Assembly (NCBI RefSeq): GCF_019649055.1
Contig: NW_026570258.1
Coordinates: 496,001-560,000 of the forward strand
Direction of reading: 5' to 3'
Length of the DNA stretch: 64,000 nucleotides
DNA from: Paramacrobiotus metropolitanus
Taxonomy: Eukaryota; Tardigrada; Eutardigrada; Parachela; Macrobiotidae
The first letter of the stretch is position 1. Each line of letters begins with the position of its first letter. The notes under the pieces were generated by a model. The model was not told where the DNA came from, searched no databases, and saw only the letters and a list, made by a program, of their open reading frames with translations. The position numbers and the translations under genes are program-made. Shown piece after piece: positions 12,801 to 24,377 of this stretch.

Positions 12801-13832
12801 TCTCCGATGGGGGAGTGGCCGGGTGTTGACGCCTTGGTTCTGGCCTTCTGGGCATATTCATATGGATCGAAGTTGGTCGCACTGGTGCTTGTGTCACGTC
12901 GGGCCGGTGAGTCCGATAACGGCGGTGCGGCCTCAGCGTCTATAGGTATGTGGACACTGATGTTATGGGCCACAGACCTGACACTTCGTTCTGGTCGTTT
13001 GTCGGACCGAGCGACAACCAGGCCTGGATTCTTCCTCCTTCCGCTTTTCGGGTGAGGTCCGCACTTGGTGCGGTTGCTCCTGAGGATGGCCGCGATTCTG
13101 GCGACCGGTCTGGTCCTGGTGATCGATGTCATAACGTAAGTCATCTGGCTGCCACGGTAGCGGTGCCGCTGGCGCATGCCGTTCGGTACGCACTGGCTCA
13201 TACTGGCCCCTTAGGGCGTCCAACAGTCCACCTTCCATAAGCTGCTTGGCAGCTTAGTCGACCATGATCTTGTTGATATTTCCAATGATCTGTTCATGGG
13301 TCATTGGTGTAGACGCCTCAAACCCGTAGGGCTGAGAACGCGACGGTTGCTGCTGCTGGTGCGACTGCTGTCCATGAGTTTTCGGGACGACCGTTGGACC
13401 GCGCCCTGACTGATCAACGCCCGTGTTACGGGTCGATTTCCATTGTCCCGGTCACGCTGAATTTTCTGCTCGCGTGCAGCCTGGCTGAGAGGAGACAACT
13501 GGATTCCAGTGTCGCTCCATCCCCGCATTATAACTCCGGAACGCGCCATGTATAGATTGAAGATTTCGATCTGTTTGCTGTTTCCTCACTAGGGGAAACA
13601 GGTGGCGTCCGTCGCGACTAGTCATTTGTGCATAGGCGTCGAAGTTGTCTCTGACCACTTCTAGGTAGAAGCCGTACGCCCTCTCATTTTTATCACGGAA
13701 GCCAGGCCGCAGGTGGTATGCGCATGGGAACACCTCCCGTGGAGAGTTGTCCTGTCGGTTCGATTGGTCCATGATATTGTTATTGCAGTCTCGGCATCCT
13801 GGGTCATACTTCTGCTGTGGTGTAAGTCCCAT
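12797..13832 (-). pseudogene. Frameshifted gene of the GC-rich island with Q/S-rich middle
   Basis: A frame starts at an ATG at 13832 (MGLTPQQKYDPGCRDC) and stays open to 13452. Overlapping frames carry on through a glutamine- and serine-rich part, then EQIIGNINKIMVD, a TAA near 13.25 kb, then KQLMEGGLLDALRG and a basic, KRKEEE-containing end at 12.96 kb. I read this as one long gene with at least two shifts and one nonsense codon. CxxC pairs are present at both ends of the region (CRDC near the start, CQVC near 12.97 kb), but no zinc-finger family can be named. Confidence 0.35.
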
Positions 13833-14033
13833 TCTCTGTGGTAACAGAAATAAGACATGCAGAACTGAGGTGAAGTCCACTTCTAGGACATGTCCCTATA
13901 ATATTCACGCCCTATGAATTTTACGTCCCTACAAATTTTTACATGTAACATGATATTTGTTAACCAAGCTTTACTTGCCTGGTGAATTATATCTGGATCA
14001 CCCCCTAGACCCTATGCAACTTCTATGCCTAGG

Positions 14034-14556
14034 TCACTGATGGTAAGGCCGCCGCTTCTGCTGCTTTTTGGTGGAAGCCAGGGTGGCTGGATCGGTGGGA
14101 CCAGGGCCGTATCGGTCTGGTGGAGTGCTCAGCTGTCTGTATCGTCGCTGGGCCTCAGGCTCGTCGACTGTTTGCTTGAGCCAACCTTCGCGCAACATCT
14201 TTCGGACGACATAACTGACGTGTTTGCCGATATAATACAACTCGTTTGGGCGAGCATGACCAGAAACGTATTCCAGTCCATCGATCAGCTGGGGGTGGTG
14301 CGCCAAGGCATATAGGTTGTACCGTCCAAGGAGTTGATTGGCCATCTCGCCTCGTGTCAGGCCCAAAGGGTGCTGCGTGGTGGTGAGCACGGCCAGGATG
14401 GCGTTCCGCCATTCCCAATAGCCTTGAGGGGCCTTGTCACGTTTTTCCGGTGGGTACGTGTAGAAGATGTTGCCGTTGGGCAAATGGGTCCTTAGGATGA
14501 CTCACTAATTGTAGGCCATCATGATGTATTTCATCACCTTGGACTTGGTCAGCCAT
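14034..14556 (-). pseudogene. Island ORF b, possible winged-helix-like protein, one frameshift
   Basis: An ATG at 14556 opens a frame (MADQVQGDEIHHDG) that shifts near 14.48 kb into the frame running to a stop at 14034. The second part includes WEWRNAILAVL, then LTRGEMANQLLGRY and a basic C-terminus rich in K, Q and R. Helix spacing around LTRGEMANQLL...YVVRKMLREGWL resembles a winged helix-turn-helix, which is a guess from pattern only. The ATG lies 8 nt after the stop of the preceding ORF, typical of compact multi-ORF elements. Confidence 0.4.
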
Positions 14557-14564
14557 GGGCCTTG

Positions 14565-15055
14565 CTATCTTTGAATGAGTTTAAAGGCTAATCCCCCCGT
14601 AGCAAGGGTTGTGCCCGTTTCGGACAACGCCTTTAGGGCTGCCTTGACATACGCCCATCCCTTATCGGTGTTGGAAATCTTCGGCTTTTTGGAGGGATCT
14701 CCACCCGGCCATTTCCTGGCCACTGTTGATCTTGATGGCGAGACGTAGTCTGTGCGCGGTTTCTCCGGGCATGGATCTGGCAAGGTCCATTGTATCTCAC
14801 CGTAGTCTGATTTTGGTGAGGACGTGTCTTTCACATTGTCCCGGTCGGGCTGTGGGACACTTTGGTTGGGTTGGGCGTCTTCTACGCCGCCTTGACCGTC
14901 CTGGCTGGCGCCTTCTGCGCCGCTCTGGTCCTTCTGATTGGCGCCTTCCGCGCCGCCCTGGTCCTCTATGCTTTGGTCACCGTTTGGTGGCCGGTTTTCG
15001 TCGCCTGAAGGTATTTCCAAATCATGGTCCGGTTGTTGATGGTCAGCTTACCAGG
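14565..15055 (-). pseudogene. Island ORF a, acidic repetitive protein
   Basis: The open frame runs from a stop near 15055 to a TAG at 14567-14565 and has no ATG near its start. Its first half is an acidic, G/Q-rich low-complexity region with repeats of the type D-Q-[GS]-G-[AV]-E-[GD]-A. The C-terminal third ends in a predicted helix (YVKAALKALSETGTTLATGG). It has no family I recognise. It is the first ORF in the minus-strand series. Confidence 0.4.
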
Positions 15056-15340
15056 GCTCTGGTCATCATCCCCAGTGCAAATTTTATGACCTCCTGCCAA
15101 CCGGAAAAGGGCCACGTGCAAAAGGGCCTGTTTACCGGCATAAAAATGGCAAAAGGCGGGGTTTCCAAAGCCCGCCAATTAAGAGGCCCCTGGGTTGGCT
15201 TGACGGAAGCCAACCGCGTGCCCTCCAGTTTCAGGCCGCCAGATTCCGCCTTTGTGTTATCTTACGGGCTTCTATGTGGCAACATAATAAGCGAACCACA
15301 GGCCTCCCCGTAAACTTCCAAAGGCCCAAAAGAAGGCTTC

Positions 15341-15480
15341 CGAGTTTTACTCGTACTGGTTCATCAGTACGAGATTTACTAGTACGAGGTGTATCAGTAC
15401 GAGCTTCCGAGCTTTACTAATGCTGGGTAATCATTAAGCTGTACTCGTACTGGTATACTTCATTAGCTCTACGAATTATC
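15341..15480. repeat. Hairpin-rich tract of TCGTACTGGT / ACCAGTACGA-like motifs
   Basis: Short inverted and direct copies of ACTCGTACTGGT and CAGTACGAG recur at least five times. They could fold into several small stem-loops. The tract sits immediately upstream (minus sense) of the GC-rich island and may mark its end. Confidence 0.5.
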
Positions 15481-16252
15481 AGTTCTACGAATTTAAACCC
15501 GGCACGCGAATTTAGCATTTCGAGGTTTCCTGCTATATTTTTACTTCCATTTGGTGACTGCCAACAAATTCCATTTCAACTTCACTTCAATGCTCGCGCT
15601 ACAGGACATGCCCTACAAGTCTATAACTAACGACGTACGTCCGTTCATACAATTAAAATATGTATAAAAAATTTAAGAAGAATAGCGTGTCTTGTCCAGC
15701 ACAATCACATCCGCATAGTCAGGATGAATTAAGGTAACGCGTTCTTGGAGTTCCATATCTTGAGCGGTGAGGAGGAAGTCGCTGCAGTTAAATTTGAACA
15801 AATTAGCTGCTGTTAACTAAAGCACAGACGTTAAATAATAAACATATAACAGCGCGCATCGCATGCTATAATTATTAACAATTTTTTAAAAAGCAGTGAC
15901 CACAAGTACATATGTTCAGACAATTGTGAAAGTGATGCATACCAGTAGAACACAACGACAAGTAAAAATATGTCATGTTAGCGAAATTATTTTTCTCGAC
16001 TGAATATTATTTTCATATATAATCCTACAAATAATATGCATGTTGTTGCTATTCTGCGATACAGTTTTATCTTTTTTTAAAATATCCAAAAACTTACGGA
16101 GTATGGTGCGAAAAAAAGCCTGACAATATTCGGCTCAATAAATTCGGGCCGCATTATGTAGCCGATGAAAAGTAACTGGATACAATCGCTGCACATAAGG
16201 AGCTGGTGAACCCGTACGTATTTCTTTTGTTTTGTCCGTCTGTTGGTCACTA

Positions 16253-16996
16253 ACAAGCTAAATATTTCCAGTGAGTTATTCGCCCACATACCAGACGCAT
16301 ACCGTTTTGTAGAGAAAAATCAGCTCTGTTAAGCAGTATTTTTTATAGCGGGGTGGTTTTCATAGTTATCGTTTAAAATACATTTAAAGTTAGTATTGCA
16401 AAACGTCCAGTGACGTGTCTATGCGCACTTCAAAGATGCCGCCCATCGCGCATCTGAGATACCGATCTTCTGCAGCGCATAGAGCGGTGGCCTGCCTGTG
16501 CGACATTTACGTTAGCGGAAAATAAATTTTTTTATTTGCTCTAATTTTGAGTTCACAAAGAGCGTCAATGGATTGTTGATATTTTTGCGTGCATTTAGCG
16601 TTCAAAATCCTCAAAGTTATAATTTGCTAGTTTGTAGAACCAGAAACAAAAATTACACCGAGTTGAGATGTTCAGTGCTCAGAACATACAGCGTACCATA
16701 TGCCAGCTTCCACTGAATCCGGATATGATCTGCCGAGCTGATAACCACGCGATGCAGCATATCCGCGATCAGCGCGGCAGAAGATCGGTATCTCGGATGT
16801 GTGATGGGCGGCATCTTTGAAATGCGCATAGACACGTCACTGGACGTTTTGCAATACTAACTTTAAATGTATTTAAATGATAACTATGAAAACCACCCCG
16901 CTATAAAAAATACTGCTCAACAGAGCTGATTTTTCTCTACAAAACGGTATGCGTCTGGTATGTGGGCGAATAACTCACTGGAAATATTTAGCTTGT
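16253..16996. mobile_element. 744-bp foldback element with about 220-bp inverted arms
   Basis: Positions 16253-16473 and 16777-16996 are inverted copies of each other with a few mismatches (one end reads ACAAGCTAAATATTTCCAG). A 303-bp spacer separates them. The left boundary falls right beside a possible 3' exon of the transposase remnant, so the foldback seems to have inserted into that gene. The target duplication is unclear. Confidence 0.75.
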
Positions 16997-17254
16997 AAGA
17001 AATATTTGGCCAGTGTTCGTTTTGGTTTTCGGTATGCATCCGTCCACACGCTTATTCCGTCAATAACTGCTGTTTTGAGGCCTTTCAAAACGTGGTTTTT
17101 ACATGGGTGTTCTTGTGGTATTAAGGAACAGTCTGGAGAACTAATTGCCGCCGACCATGACCGCCATCCTGCACCGGTCCACCCTTCCTTACCTCTAAAA
17201 GCAATAAGAGTCATAGGAATATCATATAAAGTTATACAAACCCCTATCTGTACG

Positions 17255-17353
17255 TACAATGGACTGCAAAATTAACTTAAAGGCGGAGGATACCGGCTGT
17301 GCTCTGCCGGATATATATCGGCCAGCGTCCGGTTAATTTTGCATTCCATTGTA
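17255..17353. mobile_element. 99-bp MITE with TA ends
   Basis: The ends are inverted copies: TACAATGGACTGCAAAATTA at the left, and its near complement at the right up to 17353. The centre holds a GCCGGATATATATCGGC hairpin. TA at both ends suggests a Tc1/mariner-type target, although only the pattern supports this. Confidence 0.6.
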
Positions 17354-19439
17354 TTACCGTACATTGACAGATTACAAAAAAAATTTTATCATAAGCAGGA
17401 GGCGGAATGGTGTTCTTCTCATGAACGAATGCTGCGGTATATATGTACGTATATACGAGTAGCAACCACATACTTTAATTTCTTGCGATGCCGGAAACTT
17501 TCCGGCATTTAAAGTTATACCTCTTTCCTTGGATAATGCGTATTAAGTGCACCTCTGCTGGAATGGAAACAAGGTCAGCTTTCTCCTGCAGAATTTGTGA
17601 GCCGAGTAAGGTTCGCATCAGGCTACGGGTAACATTGTGTTTTGCATAAGAATGCCGGGTCAACCACCCATTTTTTGATTCAAATGCGAAAAGATCGGAG
17701 GCAAATAACGGACCCCAGAGGTCCACCTGCTCCGTTAGGTGCTGCAACCCATGGAAATTTATGCCGAAATTTTCTGGCTCTGAAATGCATGGGAATTTAA
17801 GCACGCGTTAGCAGTCACGGTAGGTAATCACGATCAATATACGGTATTTCTTACCAAACAAACTTGGGAAGTCATCAGAAAATTTAGTAAGGCTTCGCGA
17901 AGCACGCTCAAGGTCATCAACACGGATTTTGGAACTGTTGAGAATCGTGTAAGCATCCACCAAAAGGTACCAGTGGTTAAGGTATTCATCGGGCAGCAGA
18001 CCAACCATCGATGGAATAGAGAAATAGAGTATCCAGTTACGGATATCGGATGCCTTCCACTCCTTGACATTAATACTTTGAGGTATCCGACAAATAGATG
18101 GCGGTTGACGAAATGAACGATACCGAGAGTTTGCTTGTTGTCTCTATGTACAAATGCAACTGTGCAATGAACTTTGAAAAAGCAATGTGTTTATAATTAA
18201 AAAAACCGAAAAATAAGTCTGAGTTAAGAGCACTTTTTTACGGAGCCCGGAGGTTTCGACATGATTACCTGCACTTCGTTTAAAATAGTCTGCGCCCCAC
18301 TAAAAAGGATCGTGGTGTAAGCTTTTCCGACACCCAAACATATCCCGTGCATCGCGTCAATGAGAATGCCAGTGCCGAAATCAAAAGTGTTTCCAAGTCC
18401 AATAATTTGCGGCAAACCGTTGAAGCCGAGTACCTTAAAATATTTTCGATAACAATGTCTGGTATTTCCGGTTTGTGTTCCATAAAATTGAATGCAAGTT
18501 TAAAATTGATTGTTATGCTTTATGTACTGTAATTACCGGTGTTTCTGGTGTCGCCTGCTCCGCAGCCGCTCTTATAGAATCATCTGTTCGTCGGGCGCAG
18601 ATGCTGTCAGGCGGATAGATGCGACAGGTGCTACCGCCTTTATGAACGCGTTCTCCTTCAATGTCACAAAGTGCGCAACACTGGAAACCACCGGGACCGA
18701 CCATATTCAAATAAAATTGTCTTGCTTGTAGGTCACCAGTGATTGCAGGAATCGTAACATATACTCTTTTCCTTCCAGTTGCAAAGTTTATGAATAATCC
18801 CGAATTATTTATTTCATCAACTTCTTCCATCAGGTTGTGGATTATCGCAGCCAGTGGCGGTTTTCCAACTCCTTGCCACAGCGCGTAACTGATAATTTCT
18901 CGTTCCGGTAACGTATGTCTGCCGATAACTCGCAAATCGTGCAAAACACTGGCCATAAACTTTGAGCCGTGCTCTCAAAGATTTTCACACCGTCGGTACT
19001 CAGGATCAAAGTGAAAACCACCTCGTCATCCCCGACGTAAGGAGCCTATCGAAATTTCTCCTGGTTCTTCCTGTAGACCTTTCCGTCAGTAATATCTGTA
19101 ATGGTGCCCTGGTATCTGTACGACGTCAAATTAAACTCCTTAACAACTTCACCTGAAAATTTAATTAACTACTACACGCATACTCACAATTTTTTTCATG
19201 TAATTACAAGCACAATACAAACCCTCAAATCAAATATTTATTGCTCGTTTAGAAAAATGGCCCACTCATGGTGACAGAAATGAGATACTTACACTAAAAC
19301 TTTTGCTTTCGCGCACTCCAAATCACTTTTTTCTAATATTTTATGTCATTCTAATGCTAAATGACTTGTATACCGTATACGTGTTCGAAAACTCGTTTCC
19401 GCACGAAACATCCCACTGCCGATATATCCCACTCAGATG

Positions 19440-20150
19440 ATGATGATGATGATCATCATCATCTGAGTCGGACTTTCGGGATTCCATGTCCTGGTCCTCG
19501 TCCTCCTCATTTTCTTCAGCCTCTGAGTCCTCGGGTTACGAGCCCTCAGCGTCGGAGTCACTTGGTGTCGGTGTGGGTTCCTTCTTCCCACGCCCATTTT
19601 GTAGCCGTAGCCTTTCGGCTCTTCGTAGAAGGGGCTGACGGGGCTGGCGAAGGAGGTCTGGACTGGCCAGCTGCGTTAGGCTGTGACATAGCGTTTCGCG
19701 CCACCGACCGGTTCCGGCCGAGCGCGCACGTTCCTCCTCTGCTTCCTTTCGCATGGCCACCTCTCTTCGAAAGACTGATGGTCGGGGAGGCTTTTCGTGC
19801 GGCAGATTCTTCATGGTACAGTAGTTGACGAACGGGGGCATCACGAGTTAAACATGCGTATGAGAAAAGCTGTAATTCATCCGTTAACGCTAACAAATAC
19901 GTTGCTGTGCGGTTTTCTAAGGTGCTTTTCACATGTTCGGCGGTAAATGCCGACCGAGGTTGATTTTTAATAGTGAGCATTATCACGTAAGAAACGACGG
20001 GATCTCCACGGAAAACAAAAATGCAATGAACAAAACCAGTAACAAAGGGAAAAAAGCACCAGCCTGAAACGCAATACGTATGCCATATCAAATTCACATC
20101 GCGCGAAGTCCCGTCTTCCCGGTAAAAAAATAAGATCAAGTCCAATTCAA
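19440..20150 (-). pseudogene. Possible N-terminal region of the decayed transposase, acidic linker
   Basis: A minus-strand frame from 19844 reads as a basic region (FRREVAMRKEAEEERAR). It then turns into a run of D, E and S with a single TAA, followed by an aspartate/histidine tract from a (GAT)n(CAT)n stretch at about 19438-19462. The overlapping longer frame at 20145-19558 looks less protein-like in its second half. The position, upstream of the transposase fragments on the same strand, makes it a candidate 5' exon, but nothing proves the link. Confidence 0.3.
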
Positions 20151-20264
20151 CAGCAATGCACGTGCAATCAAACGACAGAATGTTCCCAAACCATCAACAG
20201 AAAAATCAGCGAGATTGTCTCCAGAATTCTATCATAACAAAAAAATGAGTCCAGGCAACGGTGG

Positions 20265-23200
20265 TCAGGCCAACGGCGCCGTCATCTTGCCCACGCGCAC
20301 CCAGAACAACTCCAGATTCTCCCCGCCAACGGCCTCCACGTCGTACCAACGCCCTGCAAAAATACGGATTACTGTATTAAAGGCATGTACGGAAATCGAC
20401 AATAAATCGCCCACAATTATTCAACAAATATTATTAAGAATAACCAGTATTTATCGAAGAAACCTCCGCATAACCAGGAATGCGGATAAAAACTTTTTAC
20501 GTGTGTTTTACAATAAAATACAGAATTTCGGTCCAACTTTTATTATTCACCTGAAAATAATGTTCTATCAATTTTTTTAAAATTCAGCCCAAGCCAGCTT
20601 TATATTTTCCTGTTTGCAATTTTCTTAATAATAAAATTTTTACTAAACGAGGAGCGAAATTTTAGAATTGCAACCAATTTAATTTTACTGATTTTTCTCA
20701 TTTCTAGTTCAACGAAAATTGCTTATCTCTAATATTTTTCTTGGTTCTCTGTTAGTGATACAATTTCATTATCAATTGGGATTTAATTTCAAGATGGAAA
20801 ACGATGACGCAAATTTATTTTACTTTAACTAACGAATATCCAAATGCATCGAACAGTACCTGGCGCAACGGTGAAGACGCCGGCCTTCTTCACCAGAAAA
20901 CTGGACAAATCCCCCACGATATTCTCCGCCGTATGCACCATCGCCTCGCCAGCGTGGACAAACATCATCTGCAATTGCAAAGCAGCACCACTGTTACAAC
21001 TATCCGATACAGTAAAATAATATTAAAATTCTGATTAAGAAAGAAATTAAAAAATAAAATGCAAAATAACAGTTTAAACGGTCCAACAATCTCCCACCCA
21101 CCATGTGCGCATCCGTCGAGCAGTTGGTGCCTCCCTTGCGGTGTCCCGCCTTCACCAGCACAATGCCCGATTCGGAGGCGGCCATCTTGATTAATTTGCA
21201 ATACTGCACTTTATCCGTGGGACGGGCCAGTTCGCCCGCGGCGGTGTAGTACGCCTCACCGCTCGGCTCATTGGCAACTGCAGAAAAAAACCCCAAATTA
21301 TTTCCACATTCCCAATTTTAAAAAAAATCGGTGAATTATTCCTAAATTTATGAAATTATTCCATGATGGTTCCTAAAATTACGAAATTATTCCTAAATGG
21401 AAATAAAATTATTCCTAAATTCTCCTAAAGAATGAAATTATTCCTAAATGATGCCAAAAAATGAAATTATTCCTAAATGGAAATAAAATTATTCCTAGAT
21501 TTCCTAAAGAAGAAATTATTCCTAAGTGATGCCAAAAAAATTATGAAACTATTCCTAAATTATTCCTGAATTTAAAAAAAATTATTCCTAAAATTATGCC
21601 AAAAAATTATGAAACTATTCCTAAATTATTCCTGAATTTAAAAAAAAATTAATCCTAAAATGATGCCAAAAAATTATGAAACTATTCATAAATTATTCCT
21701 GAATTGAAAAACATTATTTCTAAATGATGCAAAAAAATTATGAAACTATTCCAAAATTATTCCTGAATTTAAAAAAAATTATTCCTAAATTGGCTGCAGT
21801 AGAACAAACGCTATACTGACCAAAAGAGACCAAATTGATATCAACAGCGTCATCAGCCGTCTGCTCCACCAGGCAGTGCGACTTTGCGGGAGATTTGGTT
21901 TTTTTCCGATCTTTTTTGGTCTTTTTCAGACGCTGGGCACTATCCGGTTTTTCCTGCAAAAACGCCACTATTATTATCGCAAAAGTGTCCAAGTAAAAAC
22001 AAAATCTGTATCAAAAACGAAACTCTGCAATATTTTCGGGAGAGTGAAGTGTAGAAAGATCATTAATTTTTTCAAATTCGCATGCAGTCAGTACTTAAAA
22101 TCAGTTTAAGAAAATGTATGCAAAACCGCTCTTCATCCACTAAATAAGAGTAAACGCCAACAGAAAATTCTAAAACACCAAATGCTAACAAAATGCGAAA
22201 CAATAAGACTCTTACAATACCAAATCGCTACGAAGGCATTCGTGCAACGAAAATGATACGAAAATAACAAAAATATAAAAAAATCAATACAAAGTAATAA
22301 AAACAATTATTTAAAATTTTTTAAATCGTCATTTTTGATTGCGTAATAATCTGCGCTCTTTAATTTTATTTCATTCATATAGTAGTATCGAGTCGGCTGG
22401 GTGCTTGTGCCTTCGGTTTATATGACAAACTCTGAAGGAAACAGGAAGGATTACAGGAAGCGAAAAGAAGTATGAAAATCACACGTACTTGAGCGACTGA
22501 ATGTCGGCTGAACGTTAACGGTTAACCTACCTTCCGCTTCTTCGTCACATCCCGATGTTTGGTTTCCGGTTGCGGCTTCGCCACTTTCTCCACTTTCTTT
22601 GTCGCCGGAGGATTCTCAGCGACCGAACCGCGCACTTCCGGAATCGGCGTATCCGCGCGAACTGTAAGAAATAAATTTACACTTTTAACGTAGGAAAATT
22701 CTACGGTAGAATTTGTTTATCCAGCACGCTGCAGACATAAAGAAAAACCAATCGGAAACCCAGGAAGAAAACAAGGAAAAAAATTAGGAAAAATTATATA
22801 AAAAATATCTACAGGTCTAACACGTCACGGACCGCTGACGATGGGTGGCTTGGTTGGTTTCGCGCTGTGCGAGCGGTCCGTGGGCTTCTTAGGGATCCGC
22901 GGACGGACCGGATTGCGGCCGATGGTGCACAACGCCGTCAGCGCCAAGGCTTTGGCGGCTCGCCCTTCCACATGCGCCCGCAGCTTCTCCGCATCAAACA
23001 CCGGAATCACCTCCGTGCCGGCTCTCTTCTTGGGAGTAGTCTTCGCAGCATCCCGAAATTCCTCTTTCTATGACGACAAACAAACCTTGTTATCTTGCAA
23101 CGCAAATGATTGTCTTAAAATTTTGTCCAATTTAAAACTTTCCATCTTTTTATATCCCACACAATAATGCTATTAATTTTCTTATTTCATTATTATTAAA

Positions 23201-24377
23201 AATTATATATAAATGTTTTACTGCATTTTTTTCAAGCAGATAATGCCGTATTTTTGATGAATACCTTTCCCTGGCTGGCATTCGGCGCGCGTGCAAACTG
23301 TCCCGTTTCAGCGCGACAGTGCGACTTCACTTTGCGGACCACCTGCGCCGTTTTGGATTCCACACGCTTCCCATCCTGTTTCCCTGCATTTCCGGCTTTC
23401 TACCATCCCCCGCAACGAAATACACAATCAGCATAAAATTCTGCCAATTTCTCAAAGTTGAACTGTCAAAATTAGTTGTCTTATTAACGACGAAATCGAA
23501 AACAAAATTTCCGAATTAATGTCGGATGAGCGTTTCAAGGTTTACTCGTGCCCGAGTTTTTCTGCATGTTTTGATTACGCAAGGATAATTTTTTTCATCA
23601 AAACTAATTCACGGTTTTCCTGCATTTACCGTGAGAATGACGCCTGCAACGGTTTCCGCTCGCATCCCCTGTCGAATATTTTCATCCACGATTTTTTTCA
23701 CAGCCTACGAAAAACGAGTAAAAATGGTACAAATCAATGCATAATTAGATGATGGCAAAATTCTGTAGATTACAGATCACTGATTTGTTACGCAATAACA
23801 ATTTATAACACTCTTGACATAAAATTGCTCATACCCAGAGCAATAAATACTGAATTTTGAATAATAATAATAACACAATATTCATAATTTAAACATAATT
23901 AAAATATTATTGATATTCGGGAAATTAAAATACAAAAAATATTTTTCGTTGCCTACCGTCTGGTCTTTGCGCGGTCGGCCCTTGCTCTTCTTGGGCACGG
24001 TATCCAGCGCGAAATTATCGCTGTGAAATTTCCTGCTCTTCCCGTTCGTCATGAGTGCCGTTTTGGACGAAGAGGAGCCATTATTCAGGGAGGACTGCGA
24101 CGAGTACGTCCCGTCTTGATGTGCTTCGAAGCTCACGGCTTTACCGTCGTACGTCTCCACTCCCGCAAATCGCAGATTCCCTGTCACATACACAATCCCC
24201 ATAAACGATAACTGGTAAATTTTGAGAGGATTGTACAGGGCACCCACCCTGGCCATCATCCAGATATACTGCGCGCTGATCGGCTGGCAACGGCGGCAGA
24301 CGAGCGCGATCGGAGCGACGCGGTTCGGTCTGCAGTTTCTGCTTCTTCGCCACTCCGCTCAGCTTGTTCTTCGCCAT
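20265..24377 (-). CDS. Nuclear protein with CENP-C-like motif, AT-hook and C-terminal cupin-like domain, ten exons
   Basis: Candidate CENP-C/Mif2 orthologue, which would link centromeric chromatin to the kinetochore. Exons are 24377-24248, 24180-23957, 23704-23630, 23399-23265, 23067-22833, 22661-22531, 21953-21821, 21277-21102, 20968-20860 and 20353-20265. The phases agree and the product is 478 residues. Residues 18-30 read EPRRSDRARLPPL, matching the R-R-S-x-R-x-R-x-x-P-L core of the CENP-C motif. GRPRK at 111-115 is an AT-hook. The middle is basic and lysine-rich. Residues about 355-470 have cupin-like strand spacing ending VFTVAPGRWYDVEAV and LELFWVRVG, as in CENP-C dimerisation domains. 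Odd: the motif is at the far N-terminus, some 330 residues from the cupin. Exon 5 uses a weak donor (GTCCGT), because the nearby GTGACG would break the frame. Other nuclear cupin proteins remain possible. Confidence 0.6.
21310..21800. repeat. Intronic minisatellite, unit TTATTCCTAAA
   Basis: Intron 7 of the cupin-domain gene is largely made of repeats of GAAATTATTCCTAAAT, with longer units of about 70 bp containing ATGCCAAAAAATTATGAAAC. The array is head to tail and AT-rich. Confidence 0.8.

Larger units (their letters stand above)
9690..15340 (-). mobile_element. Unidentified GC-rich multi-ORF element, decayed, read on the minus strand
   Basis: This 5.6-kb block is clearly richer in G+C than its surroundings and lacks recognisable splice sites. 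It contains a series of closely spaced minus-strand reading frames that change frame or hit single stops but otherwise read as coding (ORFs listed separately). A minus-strand AATAAA lies at 9703-9698, near its downstream end, and a hairpin-rich tract flanks its upstream end at 15.34-15.48 kb. I recognise none of the proteins. The dense ORFs, an 8-nt gap between two of them and the lack of introns suggest an integrated viral genome or selfish element rather than host genes. Neither terminal repeats nor a target duplication were found. Confidence 0.45.
15670..19250 (-). pseudogene. Decayed CACTA/EnSpm (tnp2-type) transposase
   Basis: Fragments follow in the order expected for a tnp2/DUF4218-type transposase. 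At 19.1-18.95 kb is a VVFTLILSTDGVKIFES segment (the usual 'DG' strand). At 18956-18513 come LWQGVGKPPLAAIIHNLMEE and GGFQCCALCDIEG. At 18415-18224 comes a DAMHGICLGVGK segment (usual 'DxxHxxxxGV'). At 18008-17808 is the helical YLLVDAYTILNSSKI part, and at 17804-17475 FHGLQHLTEQVDLWGP. Likely 3' exons are at about 16248-16095 and 15805-15675 (ending VLDKTRYSS). A frame change near 18.93 kb and an in-frame stop near 19.05 kb show that it is dead. Such enzymes cut and rejoin DNA at CACTA-type ends; no such ends were found. Confidence 0.6.
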
